The notes beneath the pieces were generated by a model that was given only the letters and a program-made list of their open reading frames with translations, ran no database searches and was not told the origin of the DNA. A stretch of DNA of 64,000 bases from the NCBI GenBank assembly GCA_022414725.1, contig CM039462.1, positions 117,197,966 through 117,261,965 of the forward strand, written 5' to 3'. A program made the translations under genes and the position numbers. Shown one piece after another: positions 19,901-34,900 of this stretch (position 1 is its first letter; each line of letters opens with the position of its first letter). This DNA is from Microglena sp. YARC (lineage: Eukaryota > Chlorophyta > Chlorophyceae > Chlamydomonadales > Chlamydomonadaceae).

Positions 19901-22900
19901 CAGGGACTGGATCAGTATTGGATGGGTTAGGATTAATGAGGGATGGATAATAATTTGATGGGTTGGGTCTAAACAGGGACTGGATCAGTATTGGATGGGT
20001 TAGGATTAATGAGGGGTTGGATAATAATTTGATGGGTTGGGTCTAAACAGGGACTGGATCAGTATTGGATGGGTTAGGATTAATAAGGGGTGGATAATAA
20101 TTTGATGGGTTGGGTCTAAACAGGGACTGGATCAGTATTGGATGGGTTAGGATTAATGAGGGATTGGATAATAATTTGATGGGTTGGGTCTAAACAGGGA
20201 CTGGATCAGTATTGGATGGGTTAGGATTAATGAGGGATTGGATAATAATTTGATGGGGTTGGGTCTAAACAGGGACTGGATCAGTATTGGATGGGTTAGG
20301 ATTAATGAGGGATGGGATAATAATTTGATGGGTTGGGTCTAAACAGGGACTGGATCAGTATTGGATGGGTTAGGATTAATGAGGGATGGGATAATAATTT
20401 GATGGGTTGGGTCTAAACAGGGACTGGATCAGTATTGGATGGGTTAGGATTAATGAGGGATGGGATAATAATTTGATGGGTTGGGTCTAAACAGGACTGG
20501 ATCAGTATTGGATGGTTAGGATTAATGAGGGATTGGATAATAATTTGATGGGTTGGGTCTAAACAGGGACTGGATCAGTATTGGATGGGTTAGGATTAAT
20601 GAGGGGTGGATAATAATTTGATGGGTTGGGTCTAAACAGGGACTGGATCAGTATTGGATGGGTTAGGATTAATGAGGGATGGGATAATAATTTGATGGGT
20701 TGGGTCTAAACAGGGACTGGATCAGTATTGGATGGGTTAGGATTAATGAGGGATGGATAATAATTTGATGGGTTGGGTCTAAACAGGACTGGATCAGTAT
20801 TGGATGGGTTAGGATTAATGAGGGATTGGATAATAATTTGATGGGTTGGGTCTAAACAGGGACTGGATCAGTATTGGATGGGTTAGGATTAATGAGGGAT
20901 GGGATAATAATTTGATGGGTTGGGTCTAAAACAGGGACTGGATCAGTATTGGATGGGTTAGGATTAATGAGGGGGGATAATAATTTGATGGGTTGGGTCT
21001 AAACAGGGACTGGATCAGTATTGGATGGGTTAGGGGGATGGGATAATAATTTGATGGGTTGGGTCTAAACAGGGACTGGATCAGTATTGGATGGGTTAGG
21101 ATTAATGAGGGATGGGATAATAATTTGATGGGTTGGGTCTAAACAGGGACTGGATCAGTATTGGATGGGTTAGGATTAATGAGGGATTGGATAATAATTT
21201 GATGGGTTGGGTCTAAACAGGGACTGGATCAGTATTGGATGGGTTAGGATTAATGAGGGATTGGATAATAATTTGATGGGTTGGGTCTAAACAGGGACTG
21301 ATCAGTATTGGATGGGTTAGGATTAATGAGGGGTTGGATAATAATTTGATGGGTTGGGTCTAAACAGGGACTGGATCAGTATTGGATGGGTTAGGATTAA
21401 TGAGGGATGGGATAATAATTTGATGGGTTGGGTCTAAACAGGGACTGGATCAGTATTGGATGGGTTAGGATTAATGAGGGATGGGATAATAATTTGATGG
21501 GTTGGGTCTAAACAGGGACTGGATCAGTATTGGATGGGTTAGGATTAATAGGGATGGGATAATAATTTGATGGTTGGGTCTAAACAGGGACTGGATCAGT
21601 ATTGGATGGGTTAGGATTAATGAGGGATGGGATAATAATTTGATGGGTTGGGTCTAAACAGGGACTGGATCAGTATTGGATGGGTTAGGATTAATGAGGG
21701 GTGGGATAATAATTTGATGGGTTGGGTCTAAACAGGGACTGGATCAGTATTGGATGGGTTAGGATTAATGAGGGGATGGGATAATAATTTGATGGGTTGG
21801 GTCTAAACAGGGACTGGATCAGTATTGGATGGGTTAGGATTAATGAGGGGTTGGATAATAATTTGATGGGTTGGGTCTAAACAGGGACTGGATCAGTATT
21901 GGATGGGTTAGGATTAATGAGGGATGGATAATAATTTGATGGGTTGGGTCTAAACAGGGACTGGATCAGTATTGGATGGGTTAGGATTAATGAGGGATGG
22001 GATAATAATTTGATGGGTTGGGTCTAAACAGGGACTGGATCAGTATTGGATGGGTTAGGATTAATGAGGGATTGGATAATAATTTGATGGGTTGGGTCTA
22101 AACAGGGACTGGATCAGTATTGGATGGGTTAGGATTAATGAGGGGGATAATAATTTGATGGGTTGGGTCTAAACAGGGACTGGATCAGTATTGGATGGGT
22201 TAGGATTAATGAGGGATGGGATAATAATTTGATGGGTTGGGTCTAAACAGGGACTGGATCAGTATTGGATGGGTTAGGACTACAAAGGGATTGGATAATA
22301 ATTTGATGGGTTGGGTCTTAAACAGGGACTGGATCAGTATTGGATGGGTTAGGATTAATGAGGGATTGGATAATAATTTGATGGGTTGGGTCTAAACAGG
22401 GACTGGATCAGTATTGGATGGGTTAGGATTAATGAGGGATGGGATAATAATTTGATGGGTTGGGTCTAAACAGGGACTGGATCAGTATTGGATGGGTTAG
22501 GATTAATGAGGGATGGGATAATAATTTGATGGGTTGGGTCTAAACAGGGACTGGATCAGTATTGGATGGGTTAGGATTAATGAGGGATTGGATAATAATT
22601 TGATGGGTTGGGTCTAAACAGGGACTGGATCAGTATTGGATGGGTTAGGATTAATGAGGGATGGGATAATAATTTGATGGGTTGGGTCTAAACAGGGACT
22701 GGATCAGTATTGGATGGTTAGGATTAATGAGGGATTGGATAATAATTTGATGGGTTGGGTCTAAACAGGGACTGGATCAGTATTGGATGGGTTAGGATTA
22801 ATGAGGGATGGGATAATAATTTGATGGGTTGGGTCTAAACAGGGACTGGATCAGTATTGATGGGTTAGGATTAATGAGGGATGGGATAATAATTTGATGG

Positions 22901-25900
22901 GTTGGGTCTAAACAGGGACTGGATCAGTATTGGATGGGTTAGGATTAATGAGGGATGGATAATAATTTGATGGGTTGGGTCTAAACAGGGACTGGATCAG
23001 TATTGGATGGGTTAGGATTAATGAGGGATGGATAATAATTTGATGGGTTGGGTCTAAACAGGGACTGGATCAGTATTGGATGGGTTAGGATTAATGAGGG
23101 ATGGGATAATAATTTGATGGGTTGGGTCTAAACAGGGACTGGATCAGTATTGGATGGGTTAGGATTAATGAGGGATGGGATAATAATTTGATGGGTTGGG
23201 TCTAAACAGGGACTGGATCAGTATTGGATGGGTTAGGATTAATGAGGATGGGATAATAATTTGATGGGTTGGGTCTAAACAGGGACTGGATCAGTATTGG
23301 ATGGGTTAGGATTAATGAGGGATGGGATAATAATTTGATGGTTGGGTCTAAACAGGGACTGGATCAGTATTGGATGGGTTAGGATTAATGAGGGATGGGA
23401 TAATAATTTGATGGGTTGGGTCTAAACAGGGACTGGATCAGTATTGGATGGGTTAGGATTAATGAGGGATGGGATAATAATTTGATGGGTTGGGTCTAAA
23501 CAGGGACTGGATCAGTATTGGATGGGTTAGGATTAATGAGGGATGGGATAATAATTTGATGGGTTGGGTCTAAACAGGGACTGGATCAGTATTGGATGGG
23601 TTAGGATTAATGAGGGATGGATAATAATTTGATGGGTTGGGTCTAAACAGGGACTGGATCAGTATTGGATGGGTTAGGATTAATGAGGGATGGGATAATA
23701 ATTTGATGGGTTGGGTCTAAACAGGGACTGGATCAGTATTGGATGGGTTAGGATTAATGAGGGATGGATAATAATTTGATGGGTTGGGTCTAAACAGGGA
23801 CTGGATCAGTATTGGATGGGTTAGGATTAATGAGGGATGGGATAATAATTTGATGGGTTGGGTCTAAACAGGGACTGGATCAGTATTGGATGGGTTAGGA
23901 TTAATGAGGGATGGGATAATAATTTGATGGGTTGGGTCTAAACAGGGACTGGATCAGTATTGGATGGGTTAGGATTAATGAGGGATGGGATAATAATTTG
24001 ATGGGTTGGGTCTAAACAGGGACTGGATCAGTATTGGATGGGTTAGGATTAATGAGGGATTGGATAATAATTTGATGGGTTGGGTCTAAACAGGGACTGG
24101 ATCAGTATTGGATGGGTTAGGATTAATGAGGGATGGGATAATAATTTGATGGGTTGGGTCTAAACAGGGACTGGATCAGTATTGGATGGGTTAGGATTAA
24201 TGAGGGATGGGATAATAATTTGATGGGTTGGGTCTAAACAGGGACTGGATCAGTATTGGATGGGTTAGGATTAATGAGGGATTGGATAATAATTTGATGG
24301 GTTGGGTCTAAACAGGGACTGGATCAGTATTGGATGGGTTAGGATTAATGAGGGATGGGATAATAATTTGATGGGTTGGGTCTAAACAGGGACTGGATCA
24401 GTATTGGATGGGTTAGGATTAATGAGGGATGGGATAATAATTTGATGGGTTGGGTCTAAACAGGGACTGGATCAGTATTGGATGGGTTAGGATTAATGAG
24501 GGGGGATAATAATTTGATGGGTTGGGTCTAAACAGGGACTGGATCAGTATTGGATGGGTTAGGATTAATGAGGGATGGGATAATAATTTGATGGGTTGGG
24601 TCTAAACAGGGACTGGATCAGTATTGGATGGGTTAGGATTAATGAGGGATGGGATAATAATTTGATGGGTTGGGTCTAAACAGGGACTGGATCAGTATTG
24701 GATGGGTTAGGATTAATGAGGGATGGGATAATAATTTGATGGGTTGGGTCTAAACAGGGACTGGATCAGTATTGGATGGGTTAGGATTAATGAGGGATGG
24801 GATAATAATTTGATGGGTTGGGTCTAAACAGGGACTGGATCAGTATTGGATGGGTTAGGATTAATGAGGGGGGATAATAATTTGATGGGTTGGGTCTAAA
24901 CAGGGACTGGATCAGTATTGGATGGGTTAGGATTAATGAGGGATTGGATAATAATTTGATGGGTTGGGTCTAAACAGGGACTGGATCAGTATTGATGGGT
25001 TAGGATTAATGAGGGATTGGGATAATAATTTGATGGGTTGGGTCTAAACAGGGACTGGATCAGTATTGGATGGGTTAGGATTAATGAGGGATTGGATAAT
25101 AATTTGATGGGTTGGGTCTAAACAGGGACTGGATCAGTATTGGATGGGTTAGGATTAATGAGGGATGGGATAATAATTTTTATGGGTTGGGTCTAAACAG
25201 GGACTGGATCAGTATTGGATGGGTTAGGATTAATGAGGGATGGGATAATAATTTGATGGGTTGGGTCTAAACAGGGACTGGATCAGTATTGGATGGGTTA
25301 GGATTAATGAGGGATGGATAATAATTTGGATGGGTTGGGTCTAAACAGGGACTGGATCAGTATTGGATGGGTTAGGATTAATGAGGGATGGGATAATAAT
25401 TTGATGGGTTGGGTCTAAACAGGGACTGGATCAGTATTGGATGGGTTAGGATTAATGAGGGATGGATAATAATTTGATGGGTTGGGTCTAAACAGGGACT
25501 GGATCAGTATTGGATGGGTTAGGATTAATGAGGATGGATAATAATTTGATGGGTTGGGTCTAAACAGGGACTGGATCAGTATTGGATGGGTTAGGATTAA
25601 TGAGGATGGGATAATAATTTGATGGGTTGGCGTTCTAAACAGGGACTGGATCAGTATTGATGGGTTAGGATTAATGAGGGGGGATAATAATTTGATGGGT
25701 TGGGTCTAAACAGGGACTGGATCAGTATTGGATGGGTTAGGAATTAATGAGGGATGGGATAATAATTTGATGGGTTGGGTCTAAACAGGGACTGGATCAG
25801 TATTGGATGGTTAGGGATTAATGAGGGATTGGATAATAATTTGATGGGTTGGTCTAAACAGGGACTGGATCAGTATTGGATGGGTTAGGATTAATGAGGG

Positions 25901-28900
25901 ATGGGATAATAATTTGATGGGTTGGGTCTAAACAGGGACTGGATCAGTATTGGATGGGTTAGGATTAATGAGGGATGGGATAATAATTTGATGGGTTGGG
26001 TCTAAACAGGGACTGGATCAGTATTGGATGGGTTAGGATTAATGAGGGATTGGATAATAATTTGATGGGTTGGGTCTAAACAGGGACTGGATCAGTATTG
26101 GATGGGTTAGGATTAATGAGGGATGGATAATAATTTGATGGGTTGGGTCTAAACAGGGACTGGATCAGTATTGGATGGGTTAGGATTAATGAGGGATGGA
26201 TAATAATTTGATGGGTTGGGTCTAAACAGGGACTGGATCAGTATTGGATGGGTTAGGATTAATGAGGGATGGATAATAATTTGATGGGTTGGGTCTAAAC
26301 AGGGACTGGATCAGTATTGGATGGGTTAGGATTAATGAGGGATGGATAATAATTTGATGGGTTGGGTCTAAACAGGGACTGGATCAGTATTGGATGGGTT
26401 AGGATTAATGAGGGATTGGGATAATAATTTGATGGGTTGGGTCTAAACAGGGACTGGATCAGTATTGGATGGGTTAGGATTAATGAGGATGGATAATAAT
26501 TGATGGGTTGGGTCTAAACAGGGACTGGATCAGTATTGGATGGGTTAGGATTAATGAGGGATGGGATAATAATTTGATGGGTTGGGTCTAAACAGGGACT
26601 GGATCAGTATTGGATGGGTTAGGATTAATGAGGGATGGGATAATAATTTGATGGGTTGGGTCTAAACAGGGACTGGATCAGTATTGGATGGGTTAGGATT
26701 AATGAGGGATTGGATAATAATTTGATGGGTTGGGTCTAAACAGGGACTGGATCAGTATTGGATGGGTTAGGATTAATGAGGGATTGGATAATAATTTGAT
26801 GGGTTGGGTCTAAACAGGGACTGGATCAGTATTGGATGGGTTAGGATTAATGAGGGTTGGATAATAATTTGATGGGTTGGGTCTAAACAGGGACTGGATC
26901 AGTATTGGATGGGTTAGGATTAATGAGGGATGGGATAATAATTTGATGGGTTGGGTCTAAACAGGGACTGGATCAGTATTGGATGGTTAGGATTAATGCA
27001 GGGGTTGGATAATAATTTGAATGGGTTGGGTCTAAACAGGGACTGGATCAGTATTGGATGGGTTAGGATTAATGGGGTGGATAATAATTTGATGGGTTGG
27101 GTCTAAACAGGGACTGGATCAGTATTGGATGTTAGGATTAATGAGGATGGATAATAATTTGATGGTTGGGTCTAAACAGGACTGGATCAGTATTGGATGG
27201 GTTAGGATTAAAAGGGATTGGGATAATAATTTGATGGGTTGGGTCTAAACAGGGACTGATCAGTATTGGATGGGTTTAGGATTAATGAGGGATGGGATAA
27301 TAATTTGATGGTTGGGTCTAAACAGGGACTGGATCAGTATTGGATGGGTTAGGATTAATGAGGGGATAATAATTTGATGGGCGGGACTGGATCAAGTATT
27401 GGATGGGTTATTAAAGGGATTAATAATTGATGGGTTGGGTCTAAAACAGGACTGGATCAGTATTGGATGGGTTAGGATTAATGAGGGATTCGGATAATAA
27501 TTTGATGGGTTGGGTCTAAACAGGGACTGGATCAGTATTGGATGGGTTAGGATTAATGAGGGGTATTGGATAATAATTTGATGGTTGCCGGTCTAAACAG
27601 GGACTGGATCAGTATTGGATGGTTAGGACTAAGATGGATAATAATATGATGGTTGGGTCTAAACAGGACTGGATCAGTATTGGATGGGTTAGGATTAATG
27701 AGGGATGGGATAATAATTTGATGGGTTGGGTCTAAACAGGGACTGGATCAGTATTGATGGTTAGGATTAATGAGCGATGGATAATAATTTGATGGGTTGG
27801 GTCTAAACAGGACTGGATCAGTATTGATGGGTTAGGATTAAATGAGGGATGGATAATAATTTGATGGGCCCTTGGTCTAAACAGGGACTGGATCAGTATT
27901 GGATTTAGGATTAATGATGGGATAATAATTTGATGGTTGGCGTCTAAACAGGACTGTCAGTATTGGACTAAACAGGACTGGATCAGTATTGATGAGGATT
28001 ACATAAGCATGGAAAATGAGGTTGGATCTGGCTTTATTGCTAAATTAGGGATCCAGGCATTGGATCATACATGGGTTTTTGAGGGAATGGGACTACAAGA
28101 TGATCAGGATTGGATGCATATTCGTAAGTACTAAACAGGAGGATCAGTGGGGACTGGAGTCTTTTGCAATTAGGATGGATATCAGGGATGGCGGTTGCTC
28201 AGTATTGGACTGGGGTGGGTTGGGTCTAAACAGGGAAACTGGAATCAGTATTGGATGGGTTACGGATTAATGAGGGGGTAATAATAACGGGTTGGGTCTA
28301 AACAGGACTGGCATCAGTATTGGCTGGGTGGAGGATTAATGAGGGCGATGGATAATAATTTGATGGGTTGGGGGTCTAAACAGGACTGGATCAGTATTGG
28401 ATGGGTTAGCGATTAACTACGGATGGATAATATTGGATGGGCTTGGGTAAACAGGACTGGATCAGTATTGGATGGGTAGGACTAAAAGGGATTGGATAAT
28501 AATTGATGGTTGAGTTCACAGGACAGGGACCCCCTTTGATGGGTTAGGATCGGGCGTAACTAATTGGGGTTTGGGATAAATACTGGATCAGGGTAGATGG
28601 GGAAGCTTAATGAGGGGGATAATATAATTTGAATAATGAGGGTGGGACAGCAGGGTTAGCTAAACAGACTGCAGGATTTAGATTAATGAGGTTGGATGGC
28701 TAAACAGGGACTGGATCAGTATTGAATTTTGAATGAGGGATGGATAATTTATGGGTTGGGTCTTATCGGATCAGTATGGATGGTTTTAAAGGGTTGGATA
28801 ATAATTTGATGGGTACTGGGACTGATAGTATTGGATGGTTAGGATAGATTGGATAATAATTAGGGTTGGGGGACGTGGATCATATTGGATGGGTTACTAA

Positions 28901-31900
28901 AGGTTGGATAATAAGTTGGATGGGTTGGGCTAAACAGGGACTGATGTCAGTATTGGATGGGTTAGGATTAATGAGGGATGGATAATAATTTGATGGGTTG
29001 GTCTAAACAGGGAACGCTGGTCAGAGTCAGTTGTGATTGGATGGCCTTAGGATGTAGATGGAGGGATGGGATTAATAATTTGATGGGTTGGGTTCTAAAA
29101 CAGGGACTGGATCAGTATTGGATGGGTTAGATTAATGAGGGATGGATAATAATTTGATGGATTGGTCTAAACAGGGACTTGATCAGTAGATTGGGTATGG
29201 GTTAGGATTAGGGATGAGGGGATTGGGGGTGGGGATGATGGGGTTGGGTCTAAACAGGGATGGGATGGATCAGTATTGGATGGTTAGGATTAATGAGGGA
29301 TTAATAATTGGATTGGTTCTAAACAGGACTATCATTTGGATGGCGTTGATTAATGTGGGATAATAATGATGGGTTGGGTCTAAACAGGGACTGGATCCGT
29401 AGTGTTATTTAATAGGATGGGTTAGGGTTGGGTTAAAACAGGACTTAGTATGAAGGATTGGATAATTGGATAATAATTGGGTTGGGTTGGCTAAAGCAGG
29501 GACTGGATCAGTATTGGATGGGTTAGGCATGGGTTATTAATAATTTGGTGGGTTGGGTTCTACTAGGGACTGCGATTCAATTTGGGATTACCTCATGAGG
29601 ATAATAATTTTGATGGGTTGGGTTCTAAACAGGGACTGGATCAGTATTGGATGGGTTAGGATTAATGAGGATGGATAATATGGGTATTTGATGGGGATTG
29701 GCGTTGGGTCTAAACAGGGACTGGATCAGTAAATTGGATGGGTTTAGGATTAATGAGGCATGGGATAATAATTTGGGTCTAAAACAGGGACTGGATCAGT
29801 ATTGGGGATAATTTAATTGTTGGACGTCTTAACAGGGACTGGTCAAATGTTTGGATTAGATGAGGGATGGATCAGTATATGCGACTAGGATTAATTATGG
29901 TTAAACAGGACTGGATTAATGAGGATGGATGGGTTGGGGTCTAAACAGGGACTGGATCAGTATTGGAATGGGTTAGAGGGATGGGATAATATTATTTGAT
30001 GGGTTGGGTCTAAACAGGGAGCTGGATCTAAAACAGGGGACTGGTCATAATTGGATGGGTTAGGACAGGGACTACAATTGGATGGCGTATTGGATTTAAT
30101 AATTTGATGGGTTGGGTCTAAACAGGACTGGATCAGTATTGGATGGGTTAGGATTAATGATGGGGTTGGATAATAATTTGATGGGTTGGGGACGAATTTT
30201 AAATGTTAAGGATTAATGAGGGTTGGATAATAACAGGGACTGGATCAGTATTGGATGGGTTAGGATTAATGAGGGGGTCTAAAACGGGACTGGATAATAA
30301 TTTGATGGTTGGGTCTAAACAGGGCGACTGGATCAGTATTGGCATGGGTTTAGGATTAATGAGGGATGGGATAAATAATTTGATGGGTTGGTCTAAACAG
30401 GGACTGCGATCAAGGACGATCAGTTTGGTGGCGTTATTGCATGGGCATTAGTTTGATTAGTTGGGTCTATGGATAGGGATGGATTTAATAGGCGGGTGGG
30501 ATTTGATGGTTGGGTCTAACAGGGACTGGCATCCAGTGATAATCATGGGTTAGGATTAATGAGGGATGGGAAATAATTGGCTTAATGGGATGTTAATAAT
30601 TTAGGGATTGGTCTAAACAGGGACTGAAACATGTTTATTGACTGGATCAAGTATTGATGGGGTTAGGAATTAATGAGGGATAATTTAATTTGGGGTTGGG
30701 TTCTATTATAATTTAATTAGATGGACGGATTAATAATTTGATTGGGGTCTAAACAGGGACTGGATCAGTATTTGGATGGGTTAGGATGGATAATGAGGGA
30801 TGCGGATAATAATTTGATGGGTTGGTCTAAACAGGGACTGGATCAGTATTGATGGGTTAGGATAAAAGGGATGGTTGGCGTCTATAATTTGGGTTGGATG
30901 GTTAATAAATTGGTTGGGTCAAACAGGCGACTAAATTGGATGGGTTAGGGCAGGGTTTGATAATAATTCGATGGCGTTGTGGGTCTAAAACAGGACTCAT
31001 ATTGGATGGGTTAGCGATTAAATAACTTGAGGCTGGGTCTAACACGGACTTGGTATATGGGTTATAATTTGATGGGATTGGGGTCTAAACAGGGACTGGA
31101 TGGTTAGGCAGTGGATTGGGCGCCTGGGTCTATGGGTTAGGATTAATGAGGGATGGGATAATAATTTAATTGGTTGCCGTCTAAAACAGGGACTAACTAA
31201 TTTGATGGGTTGGGGATATATTGGATGGTTAAATTAATGAGGATGGCTCTAAAATTGATGGGTTGGGTCAGGGACTGGATTAGGATAATAGGGTTGGTAA
31301 TAATTGATGGGCTTTGGGTCTAGTATTGGATGGGTTAGCACTTTACAAAAGGGATTGGAAAAATTTGGATGGGGTTGGCGTTAGTTAAACAGGGACTGGA
31401 TTCATATGTTTGGATGCGTTAGAATTAATGAGGGGTTGCGATTAATAATTTGGGTTGTCTAAAAAGGGGACTAAACAGGATCTGTATTGATGGTTAATTA
31501 ATGAGGGAACATGGGTTAATAATTGATGGGTTGGATTTAATGCAGGGATGGGATTAAACAGGATTCATTATTGCGTTGGTCTAAACAGGTTAGCGATTAA
31601 AATGAGTTATTGGGTAATAATTTTGATGGTTGGGTCTATACAGGAACTCAGTATTGGATGGTTAGAGTTGGAATAATTGGGGTTGGGTTTAAACACGGAC
31701 CATTGAGTATATGGGTTATTTTGATGGGTGGTCTAAAAACAGGACTGATCAGTATTGGATTGTATAATAGGGATGGGATTATAATTTGATGGTGGTCTAA
31801 ACAGGGACTGGATCAGTATGGAGGTGGATGGGTTAGGATGGTTGGGTTCTAAACAGGGACTTAAGGGGATGGATAATAATTTGATGGGTTGGGGTTCTAA

Positions 31901-34900
31901 ACAGGGACTGGCATCAGTCATTGGGGTTTATGGGATTAATTTGATGGCATTGGCGTCTATAACAGCGACGGATTATTGAATGGGTTAGATTAATTAGGGA
32001 TGGGATAATATTTAGGTTGGTTGGGTCTAAACAGAGACTGCGAAACTATATTTGATGCGTTGGTCTAAAGCAGGACTGATCATATTGGATTGGATTGGAT
32101 ATAATTGGATGGGTTTGGTTTAAACTAACAGGACTGGGATCGAGTCAGCGATTGGATGGGATGAGTATAATAATTTTGATGGGTTTGGGTCCAAACAGGG
32201 ATATATGGATGGGTTAGGGCATTAATGACGGATGATAATAAATTTGATGGGTTGGGTCTAAACAGGATTGGGACTGGGATAGTAATTTGCGATGGGTTGT
32301 CGTCTAAACAGGACTGGATCAGTATTGGATGGTTATTAATGAGGGATGGGATAATAATTGATTGGGTTGGTTCTAAAACAGGACTGGATCAGTATTGGAT
32401 GGCGTTAGGATTTAATGAGGAATGGGATAATAATTGATGGGTTGGGTCTAAACAGGGACTGGATTCAGTATTGGCATGGGTTAGGATTGAGGATAATTAG
32501 GATGGGATAATAATTATGGTTGTCTAAACAGGACTGGCACTGGATCAGTATGATGGGGTTAGGGATTAATGAGGGATGGAGATAATAATTTGATGGGTTG
32601 GGTCTGGGACTAGGATCAAGTATTGGACTGGCTTAGGATAGATGAGGGATGGGATAATAATTGATGGGTTGGTCTAAACAGGGACTGGATCAGTGGATTG
32701 GATGGGTTAGGATTAAAAGGGATATAATTTGGTTTGGTTGGGTCTAAAACAGGGACTAATAATTTGGCGTTTGGATGGTTGGATAATAATTTTGCATCTA
32801 AAACAGGACTGGATCAGTATTGGATGGGGATTAGGCGGTTGGGTTCTAAAACAGGGACTTAATAGGTTATTGGATAATAATTTGATGGGTTGGTCTAAAA
32901 ACAGGGACTGATCGATCAGTATTGGATGGGTTAGGATTAATGAGGGATGGATAATAATTTGATGGGTTGGGTCTAAACAGGGACTGGATCAGTATTGGAT
33001 GGGTTAGGATTAATGAGGTTGCGATAATACTTTGATGGGTTGGGTCTAAACAGGTGACTGGATAGTATGGGATGGGTTATTTATATAAGGGGTTGGATAA
33101 TAATTGGGATGGGTTGCGTTAAACAGGGACTGGATCAGTATTGGATGGTTAGGATTAAAATTTTTGATGGGTTGGTCTAAAACAGGGTCTGGATCATTAT
33201 GGGTTTAGGATTAATTGATTGGATAATAATTTGGTGATGGGTTGGCGTCTAAACAGGGGATGCTGATGGGGGGTTAGGTATGGCTACAGGGACTGAATCA
33301 GATGGGTGAGATTTAGGGTTGGGAGGATCAGTTATATAATTTGATGGGTTAGATTAATGAGGGATGGAATAATATTGGATGGTTGGGTCTAAACAGGACT
33401 GGATCAGTATATTGGATGGGTTAGGATTTGGAAATATTTAAGGTTGGGTCTAGACTGCGATCATTTGGATAATAAAAGGAATTTGATGGTGTTGGGTGAT
33501 AATAATTTGTGGTTCTAAACAGGGACTGATGGAAATGGGTTAGTATGATGGATGATAATAATTGATGGGTTGGTCTGGATGGGTTTGGATGGTTAGGATT
33601 TAAGTGACGGGATGGGATATATAATTTGATGGGTTGGGCTAAACAGGGACTGATCAGTATTGGATGGGAGGATTAATGAGGGATGGATAATAATTTTGAT
33701 GGGTTGGGTCTAAAACAGGGACTGGATTCAGGTATTGATGGGTTAGTATACTAAAAGGGATTGGATAATAATTTGATGGGTTGGGTCTAAACAGGGACTG
33801 GATCAGTATTTGATGGGTTAGTTCATTTTGAGGGACTCTAAACAGGATTAATTTGATGGGACTTGTATTGGCATGGGTTAATTAATTAGGGCTGGGATAA
33901 TAATTTGATGGGTTGGTCTAAAAAACAGGGATTATTGACTCAGTATTGATGGGGGATGAGGGATGGGATAATACATTTGATGGTTGGGTCTACACAAGGG
34001 ACTGGATCAGTCCTGGTTATGGGGTTAGGCACTACAGGGACTGGATCAGGGCTATATAAATTTGGGATAACATTGGACGATCAGTATTGATGGGGAGATA
34101 AATAGATGGGATGGGGGTTTGCTGGTCTAAACAGGACTTGATGATGGTGTTTTCAGGATCAAACAGTAAACATAAGGGATTGGGATGGATCAGTATTGGA
34201 TGCGTTAGGATTAATGAGGATGGAATTAATTTTGATGAGGGATCAGTATTTTCGGTTAGTGATTAATATAATAAATTTGATATATTATGGTTGGGTCTAA
34301 AACAGGGACTGGGACTGGATGCACTTAACAGAGAATGGATGGCATCCCAGGGACTGAAGATTGATGGGTTGGATCCTGTAACACAGGTTAATTAGGATGG
34401 GATGGTTCATCCAGATTATTCTTGGATGGTTTGGGCTTTGGTATTTGATGGGTTGGTCAAAACAGGGACTGATCAGTCATTGGACTGATTAGTATATGCG
34501 TTAGGATTAATGAGATGGGAATAATTTGATGGGTTGGGTCTAAACAGGACTGGATATCAGTATTGGATGGGTTAGGATTAATGAGGGGTTGGATAATAAT
34601 TTGATGGTTGGGTCTAAACAGGGACTGGATCAGTATTGATGGAGTTAGGATTAATGAGGGGTTGGATAATAATTTGATGGGTTGGGTCTAAACAGGGACT
34701 GGATCAGTATTGGATGGGTTAGGATTATATAATTTGAGGGATGTATTGGGATAATTTAATAATTGGGTTGGGTCTAAACAGGACTGGATCAGTATTGGAT
34801 GGATTCAGGTTAATGAGTTAATTTGGCATAGGGACTTGGTCTTGGAAATAACAGTTGATGGGTTGGGAGTCTAAACAGGGTCGGGTTACTGCATGGGTTG